Below are positions 1 through 7,686 of a stretch of DNA of 64,000 bases, piece by piece. Within the stretch, counting starts at the first letter, position 1, and each line of letters opens with the position of its first letter. The DNA is taken from NCBI GenBank assembly GCA_963210315.1, contig OY723268.1, positions 62,001-126,000 on the forward strand, in the 5' to 3' direction. Made by a program: the position numbers and the translations under genes. The notes under the pieces are model-generated. The model saw only the letters and a program-made list of their open reading frames with translations. It made no database searches and was not told where the DNA came from. Source of the stretch: Rhynchopus euleeides. Its lineage: Eukaryota; Euglenozoa; Diplonemea; Diplonemida; Diplonemidae.

Positions 1-44
1 CCCTCTCATAGAGTGCTTCATACACTTGATAATAATAGAATGTA

Positions 45-126
45 GGCAAGGTGGCCGAGTGGTCTAAGGCGCTACGTTCAGGTCGTAGTCTCTTCGGGGG
101 CGTGGGTTCAAACCCCACTCTTGTCA
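45..126 (+). tRNA. tRNA-Leu (CAG), chimeric 3' end
   Basis: A type II tRNA of 82 nt, anticodon loop TTCAGGT. Up to the T arm it matches the Leu-CAG gene of copies C and D, but the T arm, acceptor 3' strand and downstream flank are those of Leu-TAG. The acceptor stem still pairs (GGCAAGG with TCTTGTC, using G-U pairs), so it may be functional. It records a deletion of about 0.32 kb with loss of Gly-GCC. Confidence 0.9.
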
Positions 127-195
127 TACCTTTATTCAAAGTGTGTACACACACAACACACAAAACATTTCAACCAATATTTTCAACAATAATGT

Positions 196-280
196 GACCT
201 GTCCGGGAATTGAACCTGTGTCCACCAGTTGCACTGCTATTTTACTGTGGTGCACTAGACCACTAGACTATTGCAGGCAG
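196..280 (-). pseudogene. tRNA-like element 1 (Tyr-like?)
   Basis: D-arm and T-arm (GGTTCAATTCC) sequences are recognisable, but the acceptor strands pair poorly. The anticodon arm CACCA/TGGTG encloses a 20-nt loop that would require an intron of about 13 nt and has no U33. I read it as a decayed tRNA, perhaps Tyr. Confidence 0.5.
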
Positions 281-325
281 CTTCTTCAGCAGATGTAACC
301 CATATGTACTGTATATGTTGTGACA

Positions 326-394
326 GCAAGTGGGGTTCGAACCCCCGACCGCTCACTACAAGGAGGTGTGCTCAACCACTAGACTATGGGAGCC
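326..394 (-). pseudogene. tRNA-like element 2
   Basis: It has a good D-arm (TAGTCTAGTGGTTGAGCA) and T-arm (GGGGGTTCGAACCCC). The acceptor strands do not pair and only three anticodon-stem pairs form. It is nearly identical to elements 3 and 4. Confidence 0.6.
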
Positions 395-441
395 AGCTTC
401 CCATATCTTCGTAGTCTTCCAGTACACTATACTACCGCACA

Positions 442-510
442 TCTTCAGGGTTCGAACCCCCGACCGCTCATTACAAGGAGGTGTACTCAACCACTAGACT
501 ATCGGAGGCA
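442..510 (-). pseudogene. tRNA-like element 3
   Basis: The same layout as element 2 with a different 5' acceptor strand (GCCTCCG) and an unrelated 3' end. Confidence 0.6.
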
Positions 511-555
511 GCTTCTTCAGTGTACGTAACCTATATACACTGCACATGTTGTAAC

Positions 556-624
556 AGCAAGTGGGGTTCGAACCCCCGACCGCTCACTACAAGGAGGTGT
601 GCTCAACCACTATACTATGGGAGC
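556..624 (-). pseudogene. tRNA-like element 4
   Basis: An almost exact copy of element 2, including the flank with GTTGTAACAGCAAG at its 3' end. Confidence 0.6.
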
Positions 625-649
625 CACCTTACTATATCTTGGTACATCT

Positions 650-722
650 CTTCAGGGTTCGAACCCCCAACCTCTCCCAACACAGGTGGTGTGCTCAACC
701 ACTAGACTTTCTGAGGGGCGCC
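650..722 (-). pseudogene. tRNA-like element 5
   Basis: The most diverged member of the row; the D-arm and GGGGTTCGAACCC T-arm are kept, the acceptor is lost. Confidence 0.55.
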
Positions 723-762
723 TGTATGTTCCAACCTCCTTCATGGGCATCGAATATCCGAC

Positions 763-2322
763 CGTAGGCAGGTTAGCCTAGAGGTTAGAATTCCTGACTG
801 TGACAAAAGAGGCCCGGGTTCAAATCCCGGGACAGAATTTTTTTGGGGGATTTGCTTGACCAAATCCCAACCAATTTTTGCCCCCATTTTCCTCCTAAAT
901 ATGCTTGCCCCAGGCGCCGAAATGAGTACCAAAAAGTGATAACCAGCGTCTGTACGTGCCACCATCGCTTTCGGATTTTCACGGTTCGCCCGCCATAATT
1001 GATAAAATGCAGTTGGCCGGAATTTTTCGATAAACTTTTTTTTTCTGAAAGATATAAAGCTCCTAACCCTGCTACGTTTCACCCAAAAAGTCTGTACATA
1101 TCGTCACGTACAGACATCGGTAGTATATTTTTTCAAAGGAATTCGGCGGGTATTTCCAGCACTGTGGGTTCAAACCTCACTTTCTGTTTTTTTACCCATG
1201 TCCAACTTTGATGGTTCGAACACCCTGGGGGGGTCTATTTCGGGTGTCTCAAAAATGCGCGAGAGGTGGGGATATTGGGTCAGAGAGGAATCAAACTGTT
1301 GGTAGGGTACTGCCCAGCCACCACCAATTAAGTCGTTTTTGGTGTTCCAAAAAGTGTTTTTTGGCCATTTTTGGACCTATTTTTGGGGTTTTGACCCCCC
1401 AGATCGACGACTTTTTTGGATCCAGATATACCCGTGTCTGTACCAGATTCTGGGTGTGGAAATAATAAAAAAAAACCGAAAAAAAACCTCAACCAGGTAT
1501 CGAACTTGCTTCCAACACACCTAGATTCCTTAGAAAACACCCCATGATTTCACCTCGATATGTACCTGGAGCTCCATTCTGAGCCCTGGTGAGCCCACCA
1601 ACAGTTTGCACCGTTTCTCCCCCGAAATCTGGGTCAAACACGGTGGTATCAGTTTCGAACCGGGGACCCGATTTTTTTTACAGGAATGGCCTTTTTTAGG
1701 CCAAAATGGCCGAAAAACAGGGTTTTGGCCAAAAAAAACGACTTAGTGGGTGCTGGCTGGGGACCCATATTTCAACACTATACACCGTTTCGCACCCAGT
1801 ATCTGAACCATTCGCGCATTTTTGAGATACCCGATTTTGACCCACCCAGGGTGTTCGAACCACCCAAATTGGAGTTTTGTAAAAAAAAAAAAAAAAAAAA
1901 AAAGCAAGGTTTGAACCCACAGTGCTACAAATTTCCCAGAAATTCCTTTGAAAAAGTATACTACCGATGTCTGTACGTGACGATATGTACAAACTTTTTC
2001 AGCCAAACGTAGCAGGGTTATGAGCTTTATATCTTTCGAGAAAAAAAAAGTTTATCGAAAAATTCCGGACCAACCAGTTTTACCAATTTTGGCTGAGGAC
2101 CCGTAAAAAACCGAACGCGTCAGTGGCACGCAGAGACGCTGGCTGTCGACTTTTGGTACTCAAAGTCCACCCAGGGGTCAGCAGAAGTGGGTGGAAAAAA
2201 GTTTGTGAAAATTAACACTTTTGCGCAAAAATATTTTTTCGAAAAAGTTTTGAATTTTTCCGGGAATCGAACCCGGGCCTCTTTGGTCACAACCAAGAAT
2301 TGTAACCACTAGACTACCCTTG
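763..2322. repeat. Imperfect inverted duplication with tRNA-His-like ends (copy A)
   Basis: Arm 1 (about 763-1385) and arm 2 (about 1690-2322) are inverted relative to each other over roughly 600 bp, with a loop of about 300 bp. Matching landmarks include 1013-1085 with 2010-2085 and 1201-1290 with 1790-1880. Each outer end is a tRNA-like sequence with a GTG loop and a GAGGCCCGGGTTC T-arm side (about 763-835 plus, 2258-2325 minus), but their acceptor strands do not pair. Further GGTTCGAA-like boxes lie inside the arms. A23/T23-type homopolymers and T-runs are frequent. No coding capacity is seen. Confidence 0.8.
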
Positions 2323-2418
2323 TTAGTTTATAAAGCACTTATACTTAAGAAGGGCAATGATATGGGGAAATGTTTTGGTGCAGTATGTGCATGGGCATAA
2401 GTTGATGCATAAAAAAAG

Positions 2419-2490
2419 CAACCGTGGCAGGACTCGAACCTGCAACCGCCTGATCCGTAGTCAGGCGCTCTTCCATTGAGCCACACGGTC
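2419..2490 (-). tRNA. tRNA-Arg (ACG)
   Basis: 72 nt with loop CTACGGA, acceptor GACCGTG/CACGGTT and discriminator G. A T7 terminator follows. A34 implies deamination to inosine. Confidence 0.96.
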
Positions 2491-2599
2491 TCTGATAATT
2501 TATTGAAGATGTTACATCATGGAGGTACTTGCACAGGGTGCTGCTGCCTTGACTGTGTGTGTATATATATATATGTATACACAAACAAAAGATAACTAC

Positions 2600-2672
2600 T
2601 AGCAGAGGTAGGTTTCGATCCTACGACCTGTGGGTTATGAGCCCACCGCGCTGACCACTGCGCCACTCTGCT
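2600..2672 (-). tRNA. Initiator tRNA-Met (CAT)
   Basis: 73 nt. It shows initiator marks: A1-U72, three G-C pairs next to the loop (GGG CTCATAA CCC) and the T-loop ATCGAAA with A54 and A60. Confidence 0.95.
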
Positions 2673-2693
2673 TCTGTTGTTTACTTTCACAGC

Positions 2694-2765
2694 TCCCCTA
2701 TGGTGTAGTGGTTAGCACCCTGGACTTTGAATCCAGTAGCCGCGGTTCAAACCCGCGTGGGGGAA
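2694..2765 (+). tRNA. tRNA-Gln (TTG)
   Basis: Stem CTGGA/TCCAG with loop CTTTGAA; acceptor TCCCCTA/TGGGGGA, discriminator A; TTTT follows. Confidence 0.96.
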
Positions 2766-2906
2766 CCTTTTGACTATATGCATGCCTGGAGTATATATGG
2801 ATACACACACATATCACACACAATACAGGAATCACAGTACAAACAGCTGAAGAGATTGTCCGTGCATTTTTTGTGCATGGAGAGAAAAAGATAAGAAAAG
2901 AAAAAA

Positions 2907-2979
2907 CTCCTCCTGTTGGGTTCGAACCAACGACCTGCAGGTTAACAGCCTGACGCGCTACCGACTGCGCCAAGGAGGA
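2907..2979 (-). tRNA. tRNA-Asn (GTT)
   Basis: Loop CTGTTAA, acceptor TCCTCCT/AGGAGGA, discriminator G, T6 terminator. Confidence 0.96.
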
Positions 2980-3057
2980 TCTGTAAGTATAGGGTAAAAG
3001 GGAATAACAGCTGCAGTCCTGTACACAGTACACAGGCACATATAAGGTACATAAAAG

Positions 3058-3130
3058 TACAGCTAGTCGGGATTGAACCGACGATCTCTCGCGTGTGAGG
3101 CGAGCGTCCTAACCACTAGACGATAGCTGC
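3058..3130 (-). tRNA. tRNA-Val (CAC)
   Basis: Stem CTCGC/GCGAG, loop CTCACAC, acceptor GCAGCTA/TAGCTGT, discriminator A. Confidence 0.95.
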
Positions 3131-3222
3131 TCTGATAATATAGGACAAGGCCACTTACCTGTTGTTACACTGTAGTAGTGCCAGCCAGACGAAACACACC
3201 ACACCACAAGGAAGAAAAGGGA

Positions 3223-3294
3223 TTCCCCCTCCGGGGTTCGAACCCGGGTCGCCTGGGTGAAGACCAGGTATACTAACCACTGTACTAAAGGGGA
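3223..3294 (-). tRNA. tRNA-Glu (TTC), C33
   Basis: Stem CCTGG/CCAGG closes the loop TCTTCAC, so position 33 is C. Acceptor TCCCCTT/AGGGGGA, discriminator A. Confidence 0.95.
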
Positions 3295-3320
3295 CATGGA
3301 CTGGGGCTATCCCTTTCCAT

Positions 3321-3392
3321 GGGCGTTTAGCTCAGTGGTAGAGCGCCCGTTCTGCATACGGGAGGCCGAGGGTTCGAACCCCTCAATGTCCA
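3321..3392 (+). tRNA. tRNA-Ala (TGC), C33
   Basis: Stem CCCGT/ACGGG, loop TCTGCAT with C33. The acceptor GGGCGTT/AATGTCC contains G3-U70, the alanine identity pair. T6 follows. Confidence 0.95.
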
Positions 3393-3419
3393 TGTTTTTT
3401 CTCTGCATCTACTATCAAG

Positions 3420-3492
3420 GCCCGTGTAGCCCAATGGATAAGGCGTTCGCTTCCTAAGCGAAAGATTGTGGGTTCGATCCCCACCATGGGTA
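3420..3492 (+). tRNA. tRNA-Arg (CCT)
   Basis: Stem TTCGC/GCGAA, loop TTCCTAA, acceptor GCCCGTG/CATGGGT, discriminator A. Confidence 0.95.
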
Positions 3493-3591
3493 CCTTCTCT
3501 TTTTACGTGTGTGTGAGAGACTCTTTCTTCCAACACATATATGCACTCACACACAGCCTGTATGATAACACAGGTGCTGCCTGTTCTCAGA

Positions 3592-3663
3592 GGCTCGGTG
3601 GTCTAGTGGCATGATTCTCGCTTAGGGTGCGAGAGGTCCGGGGTTCGATTCCCCGCCGAGCCC
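3592..3663 (+). tRNA. tRNA-Pro (AGG)
   Basis: Loop TTAGGGT in stem CTCGC/GCGAG; acceptor GGCTCGG/CCGAGCC; discriminator C, as is usual for eukaryotic proline tRNAs. Confidence 0.96.
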
Positions 3664-3698
3664 AGTTTTATTAAGCCCCAGTTTTGTTACACTCACAA

Positions 3699-3770
3699 GC
3701 GGCCATGGTTTAGTGGTTAGAACACCTGTTCGTGGCACAGGAGACCCGAGTTCAATTCTCGGTGGCCGCT
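3699..3770 (+). tRNA. tRNA-His (GTG), C33
   Basis: The only complete histidine tRNA of the unit. Stem CCTGT/ACAGG encloses TCGTGGC, giving C33. Acceptor GCGGCCA/TGGCCGC. T7 terminator. Confidence 0.94.
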
Positions 3771-3866
3771 CATACTTTTTTTAACACTTTTTTTGTGTGC
3801 AGTATCTGCACAAAAATATTTACAAGAAACAAAAGAATCCCCTGTCACTTTTTTGCAGCAAAGAGT

Positions 3867-3939
3867 TACCCCGTGTGGGACTCGAACCCACAGCCTTTGG
3901 ATTAGAAGTCCAACGCGCTATCCATTGCGCCAACGGGGC
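3867..3939 (-). tRNA. tRNA-Arg (TCT)
   Basis: Stem TTGGA/TCCAA, loop CTTCTAA, acceptor GCCCCGT/ACGGGGT. Confidence 0.96.
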
Positions 3940-4031
3940 ACCTTCCTAGGATATGGCTATATAAAGAGTTGTGCACTGATGTATACACACATATTTGTTC
4001 TGTGTAAGTTCCTTTGCAACAAAAAAGTGTA

Positions 4032-4048
4032 TGCCTCCACCTGGGATT

Positions 4049-4097
<49 letters not shown>

Positions 4098-4104
4098 AAG
4101 AGGC
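4032..4104 (-). tRNA. tRNA-Phe (GAA)
   Basis: Stem TCAGA/TCTGA, loop CTGAAGA, acceptor GCCTCTT/TGGAGGC with one U-U mismatch at 7-66. T6 terminator. Confidence 0.95.
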
Positions 4105-4167
4105 TACATTACTGAGTTAACAGAAGGATGACATGTGGGCAACAAGGGTGCCAGTGCAAATAAGGAG

Positions 4168-4239
4168 AGGCAACTGAGGGGATCGAACCCTCGACCCTTG
4201 GTTTACAAGACCAATGCTCTACCACTGAGCTAAATCGCC
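4168..4239 (-). tRNA. tRNA-Thr (TGT)
   Basis: Stem TTGGT/ACCAA, loop CTTGTAA with the normal U33, acceptor GGCGATT/AGTTGCC, discriminator U. Confidence 0.95.
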
Positions 4240-4266
4240 TTCATAAGGGGAAATGGTGAAAAAGAA

Positions 4267-4338
4267 TGGAGAATGAGGGGTTCGAACCCTCGGCCTCCCG
4301 TATGCGGAACGGGCGCTCTTCCACTGAGCTAATTCCCC
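4267..4338 (-). tRNA. tRNA-Ala (CGC), C33
   Basis: Stem CCCGT/ACGGG, loop TCCGCAT (C33), acceptor GGGGAAT/ATTCTCC with G3-U70. Confidence 0.95.
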
Positions 4339-4423
4339 CTGCTTTATAAGCAGGAAAAGGTTCTGTGTTGTGCATATATGTTACACAGCCCACTGGACTA
4401 TTTCTTGGGTACGAAAAAGAGTC

Positions 4424-4495
4424 TACTCGCGGCGGGGATCGAACCCGCAACCTCCGGCGCCGGGAACCGACGCGCTTCCATTGCGCCACGCGAGC
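4424..4495 (-). tRNA. tRNA-Arg (CCG), C33
   Basis: Acceptor GCTCGCG/CGCGAGT and a D-arm like those of the other Arg tRNAs. The stem TCGGT/GCCGG (two G-U pairs) encloses TCCCGGC, read as anticodon CCG with C33. A Gly-CCC reading needs a non-pairing stem and is less likely. Confidence 0.85.
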
Positions 4496-4519
4496 TGACA
4501 TGAAGAAACATAGGAACCA

Positions 4520-4592
4520 GCTCTCGTGGCCTAGTGGTTAAGGCACAGGTCTTATGAGCCTGGGATCGCGGGTTCAAACCCCGCCGGGAGCA
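4520..4592 (+). tRNA. tRNA-Ile (TAT)
   Basis: Stem CAGGT/GCCTG, loop CTTATGA, acceptor GCTCTCG/CGGGAGC. It has no intron, unlike Ile-TAT of many eukaryotes. Confidence 0.94.
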
Positions 4593-4641
4593 ACTTGTTA
4601 TCTCTTTTCAGTGGTACTGCTGTACGGAATAATCCATTGTA

Positions 4642-4723
4642 GCGGACGTATCCAAGTGGTTAAGGAGGTGCACTCGAAATGCATTGGGCCCTGCCCGCGT
4701 AGGTTCAAATCCTGCCGTCCGCG
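4642..4723 (+). tRNA. tRNA-Ser (CGA)
   Basis: Type II, 82 nt; loop CTCGAAA; acceptor GCGGACG/CGTCCGC; discriminator G; T6 immediately after the gene. Confidence 0.95.
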
Positions 4724-4805
4724 TTTTTTATGTACTACATGAGAATATCTGTGATTTACGTAAATTGCATGCATTCTGTGTGTACAGTGTATGCATAAAA
4801 AAAAG

Positions 4806-4878
4806 TGGAGATTGAGGGTATCGATCCCTCTACCTCTCGCATGCTGAGCGAGCGCTCTACCATTTGAGCTAAACCCCC
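4806..4878 (-). tRNA. tRNA-Ala (AGC), C33
   Basis: Stem CTCGC/GCGAG, loop TCAGCAT (C33), acceptor GGGGGTT/AATCTCC with G3-U70. T8 terminator. Confidence 0.95.
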
Positions 4879-4977
4879 TACAATAGAAGAATGAACTGTC
4901 GCCCAATACCAGTCTATACACACGTACAGAGGAAACACAAGCAAACACTGTACACAAGAGAAAAGTCAAAGAAAAGA

Positions 4978-5050
4978 AGGCACTAGAGGGGATCGAACCC
5001 TCGACCTCTCGCTTACTGGGCGAGCGCTCTAACCACTGAGCTATAGCGCC
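4978..5050 (-). tRNA. tRNA-Thr (AGT), C33
   Basis: Stem CTCGC/GCGAG, loop CCAGTAA, giving C32 and C33. Acceptor GGCGCTA/TAGTGCC. In trypanosomes C32 of this tRNA is known to be edited to U. Confidence 0.94.
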
Positions 5051-5077
5051 TACGTACTTACACAGGCTAAAAAAAGA

Positions 5078-5150
5078 TGCGAGGTGCCAGGATCGAACTG
5101 ACGACCTTAGGATTATGGGACCTACGCGCTCCCGACTGCGCCAACCTCGC
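5078..5150 (-). tRNA. Elongator tRNA-Met (CAT), C33
   Basis: Acceptor GCGAGGT/ACCTCGC and a normal T-loop TTCGATC, so not an initiator. The loop CCCATAA has C33, and the closing pair 31-39 is U-U. Confidence 0.92.
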
Positions 5151-5269
5151 TCTGGTAATATATGTTGGACTCCCTTACCTGCACTGTATTTCTGTGCAGC
5201 CAACCACACTGCAGAGAGACTACACACCTATCCCAGGAGAGGGCTGATGGAACCTGCTGTCAGTGTAAG

Positions 5270-5341
5270 GGCTTAGTGGTCTAGTGGCATGATTCTCGCT
5301 TCGGGTGCGAGAGGTCCAGGGTTCGATTCCCTGCTGAGCCC
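5270..5341 (+). tRNA. tRNA-Pro (CGG)
   Basis: Loop TTCGGGT; acceptor GGCTTAG/CTGAGCC; discriminator C. It differs from Pro-TGG mainly at the wobble base. Confidence 0.96.
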
Positions 5342-5402
5342 TCTCTTTTTACCTTATATATACATAGCACACACAAAACATTTATGCAAGGCAAAAAGCA
5401 GG

Positions 5403-5474
5403 CACCCGCCGTGGGGGTCGAACCCACGACCATTGGATTAAAGGTCCAACGCTCTACCGCTGAGCTAGGCGGGC
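5403..5474 (-). tRNA. tRNA-Lys (TTT), C33
   Basis: Stem TTGGA/TCCAA, loop CCTTTAA (C33), acceptor GCCCGCC/GGCGGGT, discriminator G. Confidence 0.95.
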
Positions 5475-5569
5475 CACTACTGCCAGCTAGCCCTGCAGGG
5501 CCTTGGGGAGATAGGCCATAACAGTTCTTGTCCTGCACTCGTTGTAATACTTTGATGCTCATATACAGA

Positions 5570-5641
5570 TCCTCGGTAGTATAGAGGTCAGTATTTCCGC
5601 CTGTCACGCGGAAGACCCGGGTTCAATTCCCGGCCGGGGAA
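5570..5641 (+). tRNA. tRNA-Asp (GTC)
   Basis: Stem TCCGC/GCGGA, loop CTGTCAC, acceptor TCCTCGG/CCGGGGA. T7 follows. Confidence 0.96.
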
Positions 5642-5724
5642 CAGTTTTTTTAGTCCACCTTTTGTATATAAACACACACAAGCAAATGTTTTTGTTGTTT
5701 AGGATTTTGCTTACAAAAAAAGAG

Positions 5725-5797
5725 CACCTCCCGCGGGGCTCGAACCCGCGACCACAAGGTTAAGGGCCTTGCGCTCTACCGACTGAGCTAGGGAGGC
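5725..5797 (-). tRNA. tRNA-Lys (CTT), C33
   Basis: Stem CAAGG/CCTTG, loop CCCTTAA (C33), acceptor GCCTCCC/GGGAGGT, discriminator G. Confidence 0.95.
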
Positions 5798-5886
5798 TAC
5801 AATAATAACTTGAAAAGGTTTCACACTATTCTGCCTCATCCATTGGAAATCAAGGGGTATCTGCACCTACAAAACAAGAATAAACC

Positions 5887-5958
5887 TGCACTCACCGGGA
5901 GTCGAACCCGGGCCGCTCGCTTGGAAGGCGAGAATACTAACCGTTATACCATGAGTGC
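5887..5958 (-). tRNA. tRNA-Gly (TCC)
   Basis: Stem CTCGC/GCGAG, loop CTTCCAA, acceptor GCACTCA/TGAGTGC, discriminator A. Confidence 0.95.
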
Positions 5959-5980
5959 AGCTACACATGGACAAAAGAAT

Positions 5981-6062
5981 CGCAGTCGGCAGGATTTGAA
6001 CCTACGCGGGCAGAGCCCAATGGATTTCTAGTCCACCTCCGTAACCACTTGGATACGACTGC
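5981..6062 (-). tRNA. tRNA-Ser (AGA)
   Basis: Type II, 82 nt; stem GTGGA/TCCAT, loop CTAGAAA; acceptor GCAGTCG/CGACTGC. Confidence 0.95.
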
Positions 6063-6107
6063 TACAATAAGATATAACATACTCCATGACTGCTGTTCAA
6101 TAACAGA

Positions 6108-6179
6108 GGCTGTTTAGCTCAGTGGTAGAGCACATCATCCGTAATGATGGGGTCGTGGGTTCAATCCCCACAGCGGCCT
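6108..6179 (+). tRNA. tRNA-Thr (CGT), C33
   Basis: Stem CATCA/TGATG, loop TCCGTAA (C33), acceptor GGCTGTT/AGCGGCC, discriminator U. Confidence 0.95.
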
Positions 6180-6264
6180 AACTTCTTTTTACCTAATGAT
6201 TTTACAGAGTAAATATGTGTGTGTGTGTATGTTTTGTGTGTGTGCACAAAATGCGAAAAAGTGA

Positions 6265-6336
6265 AGGGCATACCCGGGTTCGAACCAGGGACCTGTCGGA
6301 TTGCAGCCGAATGCTCTACCACTGAGCTATATACCC
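6265..6336 (-). tRNA. tRNA-Cys (GCA)
   Basis: Loop CTGCAAT in stem TCGG/CCGA; acceptor GGGTATA/TATGCCC; discriminator U, as usual for cysteine. Confidence 0.95.
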
Positions 6337-6416
6337 TCTGATTGTATTGCCTGGCCGTTTACATGAACAAAACTGCAGGCTGAACATTCTTTCAGAGAAG
6401 ATACATGAAAAAGAGA

Positions 6417-6487
6417 TGACCCTAGACGGAATCGAACCGCCGTTGACGGATTTGGAATCCGTAGTGCTACCGCTACACCATAGGGCC
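6417..6487 (-). tRNA. tRNA-Trp (CCA)
   Basis: Stem ACGGA/TCCGT, loop TTCCAAA, acceptor GGCCCTA/TAGGGTC. Confidence 0.95.
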
Positions 6488-6566
6488 TCTGTTATTGTAT
6501 AGGCAAACGAATCCTCCACCACCACCCATACCGTGTGTGTGCTGCTATGCTGAAAAGAGTATACAC

Positions 6567-6648
6567 CGCTGACGGCAGGGTTCGAACCTGCGCGGGCAGG
6601 GCCCAGTGGATTTCAAGTCCACCTCCGTAACCACTTGGATACGTCAGC
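6567..6648 (-). tRNA. tRNA-Ser (TGA)
   Basis: Type II, 82 nt; loop CTTGAAA; acceptor GCTGACG/CGTCAGC; discriminator G. Only 8 bp separate it from the oppositely oriented Pro-TGG. Confidence 0.95.
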
Positions 6649-6656
6649 TACTAGGA

Positions 6657-6728
6657 GGCTTAGTGGTCTAGTGGCATGATTCTCGCTTTGGGTGCGAGAG
6701 GTCCAGGGTTCGATTCCCTGCTGAGCCC
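6657..6728 (+). tRNA. tRNA-Pro (TGG)
   Basis: Loop TTTGGGT; the rest is almost identical to Pro-CGG. Confidence 0.96.
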
Positions 6729-6785
6729 TGTTTTATGCACACACATATCTATCACACATGTGTTCTGTTACCCTACTCTTGTATG

Positions 6786-6856
6786 GCGACCGTGGTCTAG
6801 TGGCATGATGGATCCCTCCCAAGGATTCGACCCGGGTTCGATTCCCGGCGGTCGCA
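6786..6856 (+). tRNA. tRNA-Gly (CCC)
   Basis: Stem GATCC/GGATT, loop CTCCCAA, acceptor GCGACCG/CGGTCGC. Confidence 0.94.
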
Positions 6857-6937
6857 TGTTTTTGTAAGAGAGATTGCCTGCATGTTTTCCCCAAAGAACC
6901 AGCTTTCTTTTGTGCAGTTATCTCGCTCATTAACAAC

Positions 6938-7021
6938 CCTCTCGTAGCTCAATTGGTAGAGCGCTCGACTGTAGAAACAGCTGTTATCGAGCGGTCGCTG
7001 GTTCGATTCCGGCCGAGAGGA
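6938..7021 (+). tRNA. tRNA-Tyr (GTA) with 11-nt intron
   Basis: The loop between CTCGA and TCGAG is 18 nt. With the intron after position 37 it gives the normal loop CTGTAGA and an 11-nt intron (about 6976-6986). Acceptor CCTCTCG/CGAGAGG. It is the only clear intron-containing tRNA of the unit. Confidence 0.95.
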
Positions 7022-7069
7022 CAACCTTTTTGTATGTGTGTTTTGGTTGAAATAACATGCAAAAAAAAG

Positions 7070-7142
7070 TGCTCCTGACAGGGCTCGAACCTGGGACCGT
7101 TGGCTTATTAGACCAATGCTCTACCGACTGAGCTACAAGAGC
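7070..7142 (-). tRNA. tRNA-Ile (AAT)
   Basis: Stem TTGGT/GCCAA, loop CTAATAA, acceptor GCTCTTG/CAGGAGC. T8 terminator. Confidence 0.95.
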
Positions 7143-7249
7143 TACGTTTCACTATAACAACATTGCCTAAGAGTGCACTGTGTGTGTGCCACACACACTG
7201 TATATACACATAACATAAACAGGCAATCACCAGAAACATAATAACAAAC

Positions 7250-7331
7250 TGACGAGAGTGGGGTTTGAACCCACGCCCCCGAAGAGACCAGGGCCTTAAC
7301 CTGGCGCCTTAGACCACTCGGCCATCTCGCC
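7250..7331 (-). tRNA. tRNA-Leu (AAG)
   Basis: Type II; stem CCAGG/CCTGG, loop TTAAGGC, acceptor GGCGAGA/TCTCGTC. It is close in sequence to Leu-TAG. Confidence 0.95.
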
Positions 7332-7377
7332 TATAACTAAGTAAGGCACAGCCTGCCCATCCCTATATTAGATATCA

Positions 7378-7451
7378 GCACCTATGGTCTAGTTGGTTAT
7401 GACGTCGCGTTAACACCGCGAAGGTCTCCGGTTCGAGCCCGGATAGGTGTA
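7378..7451 (+). tRNA. tRNA-Val (AAC)
   Basis: Stem TCGCG/CGCGA, loop TTAACAC, acceptor GCACCTA/TAGGTGT. Confidence 0.95.
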
Positions 7452-7527
7452 CTTTCTTTTTGTCCCTGCAGCCACTTCTTTACCGCCCACATTCCTCTCT
7501 TATTTCCCTTCAGGGCACAGAGTTGTA

Positions 7528-7609
7528 GCGGACGTACCCAAGTGGTTACGGGGCTCGCCTGCTAAGCGAGTGTGCTCTGCATGCGCAAGTTCGAACCTTG
7601 CCGTTCGCG
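7528..7609 (+). tRNA. tRNA-Ser (GCT)
   Basis: Type II; stem CTCGC/GCGAG, loop CTGCTAA, acceptor GCGGACG/CGTTCGC, discriminator G. Confidence 0.95.
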
Positions 7610-7686
7610 TTTTTGTATGAACATCCCTTCCTTGTATCTCTTTGCCTAGTGGCTATATAGATAAGGCAATCCAACTGATTATCAGA

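Noticed and set aside
763-835. A functional tRNA-His at the left end of the inverted duplication, and its partner at 2258-2325
   Set aside because: The acceptor strands do not pair, the anticodon stems contain mismatches, and a complete tRNA-His exists at 3699.
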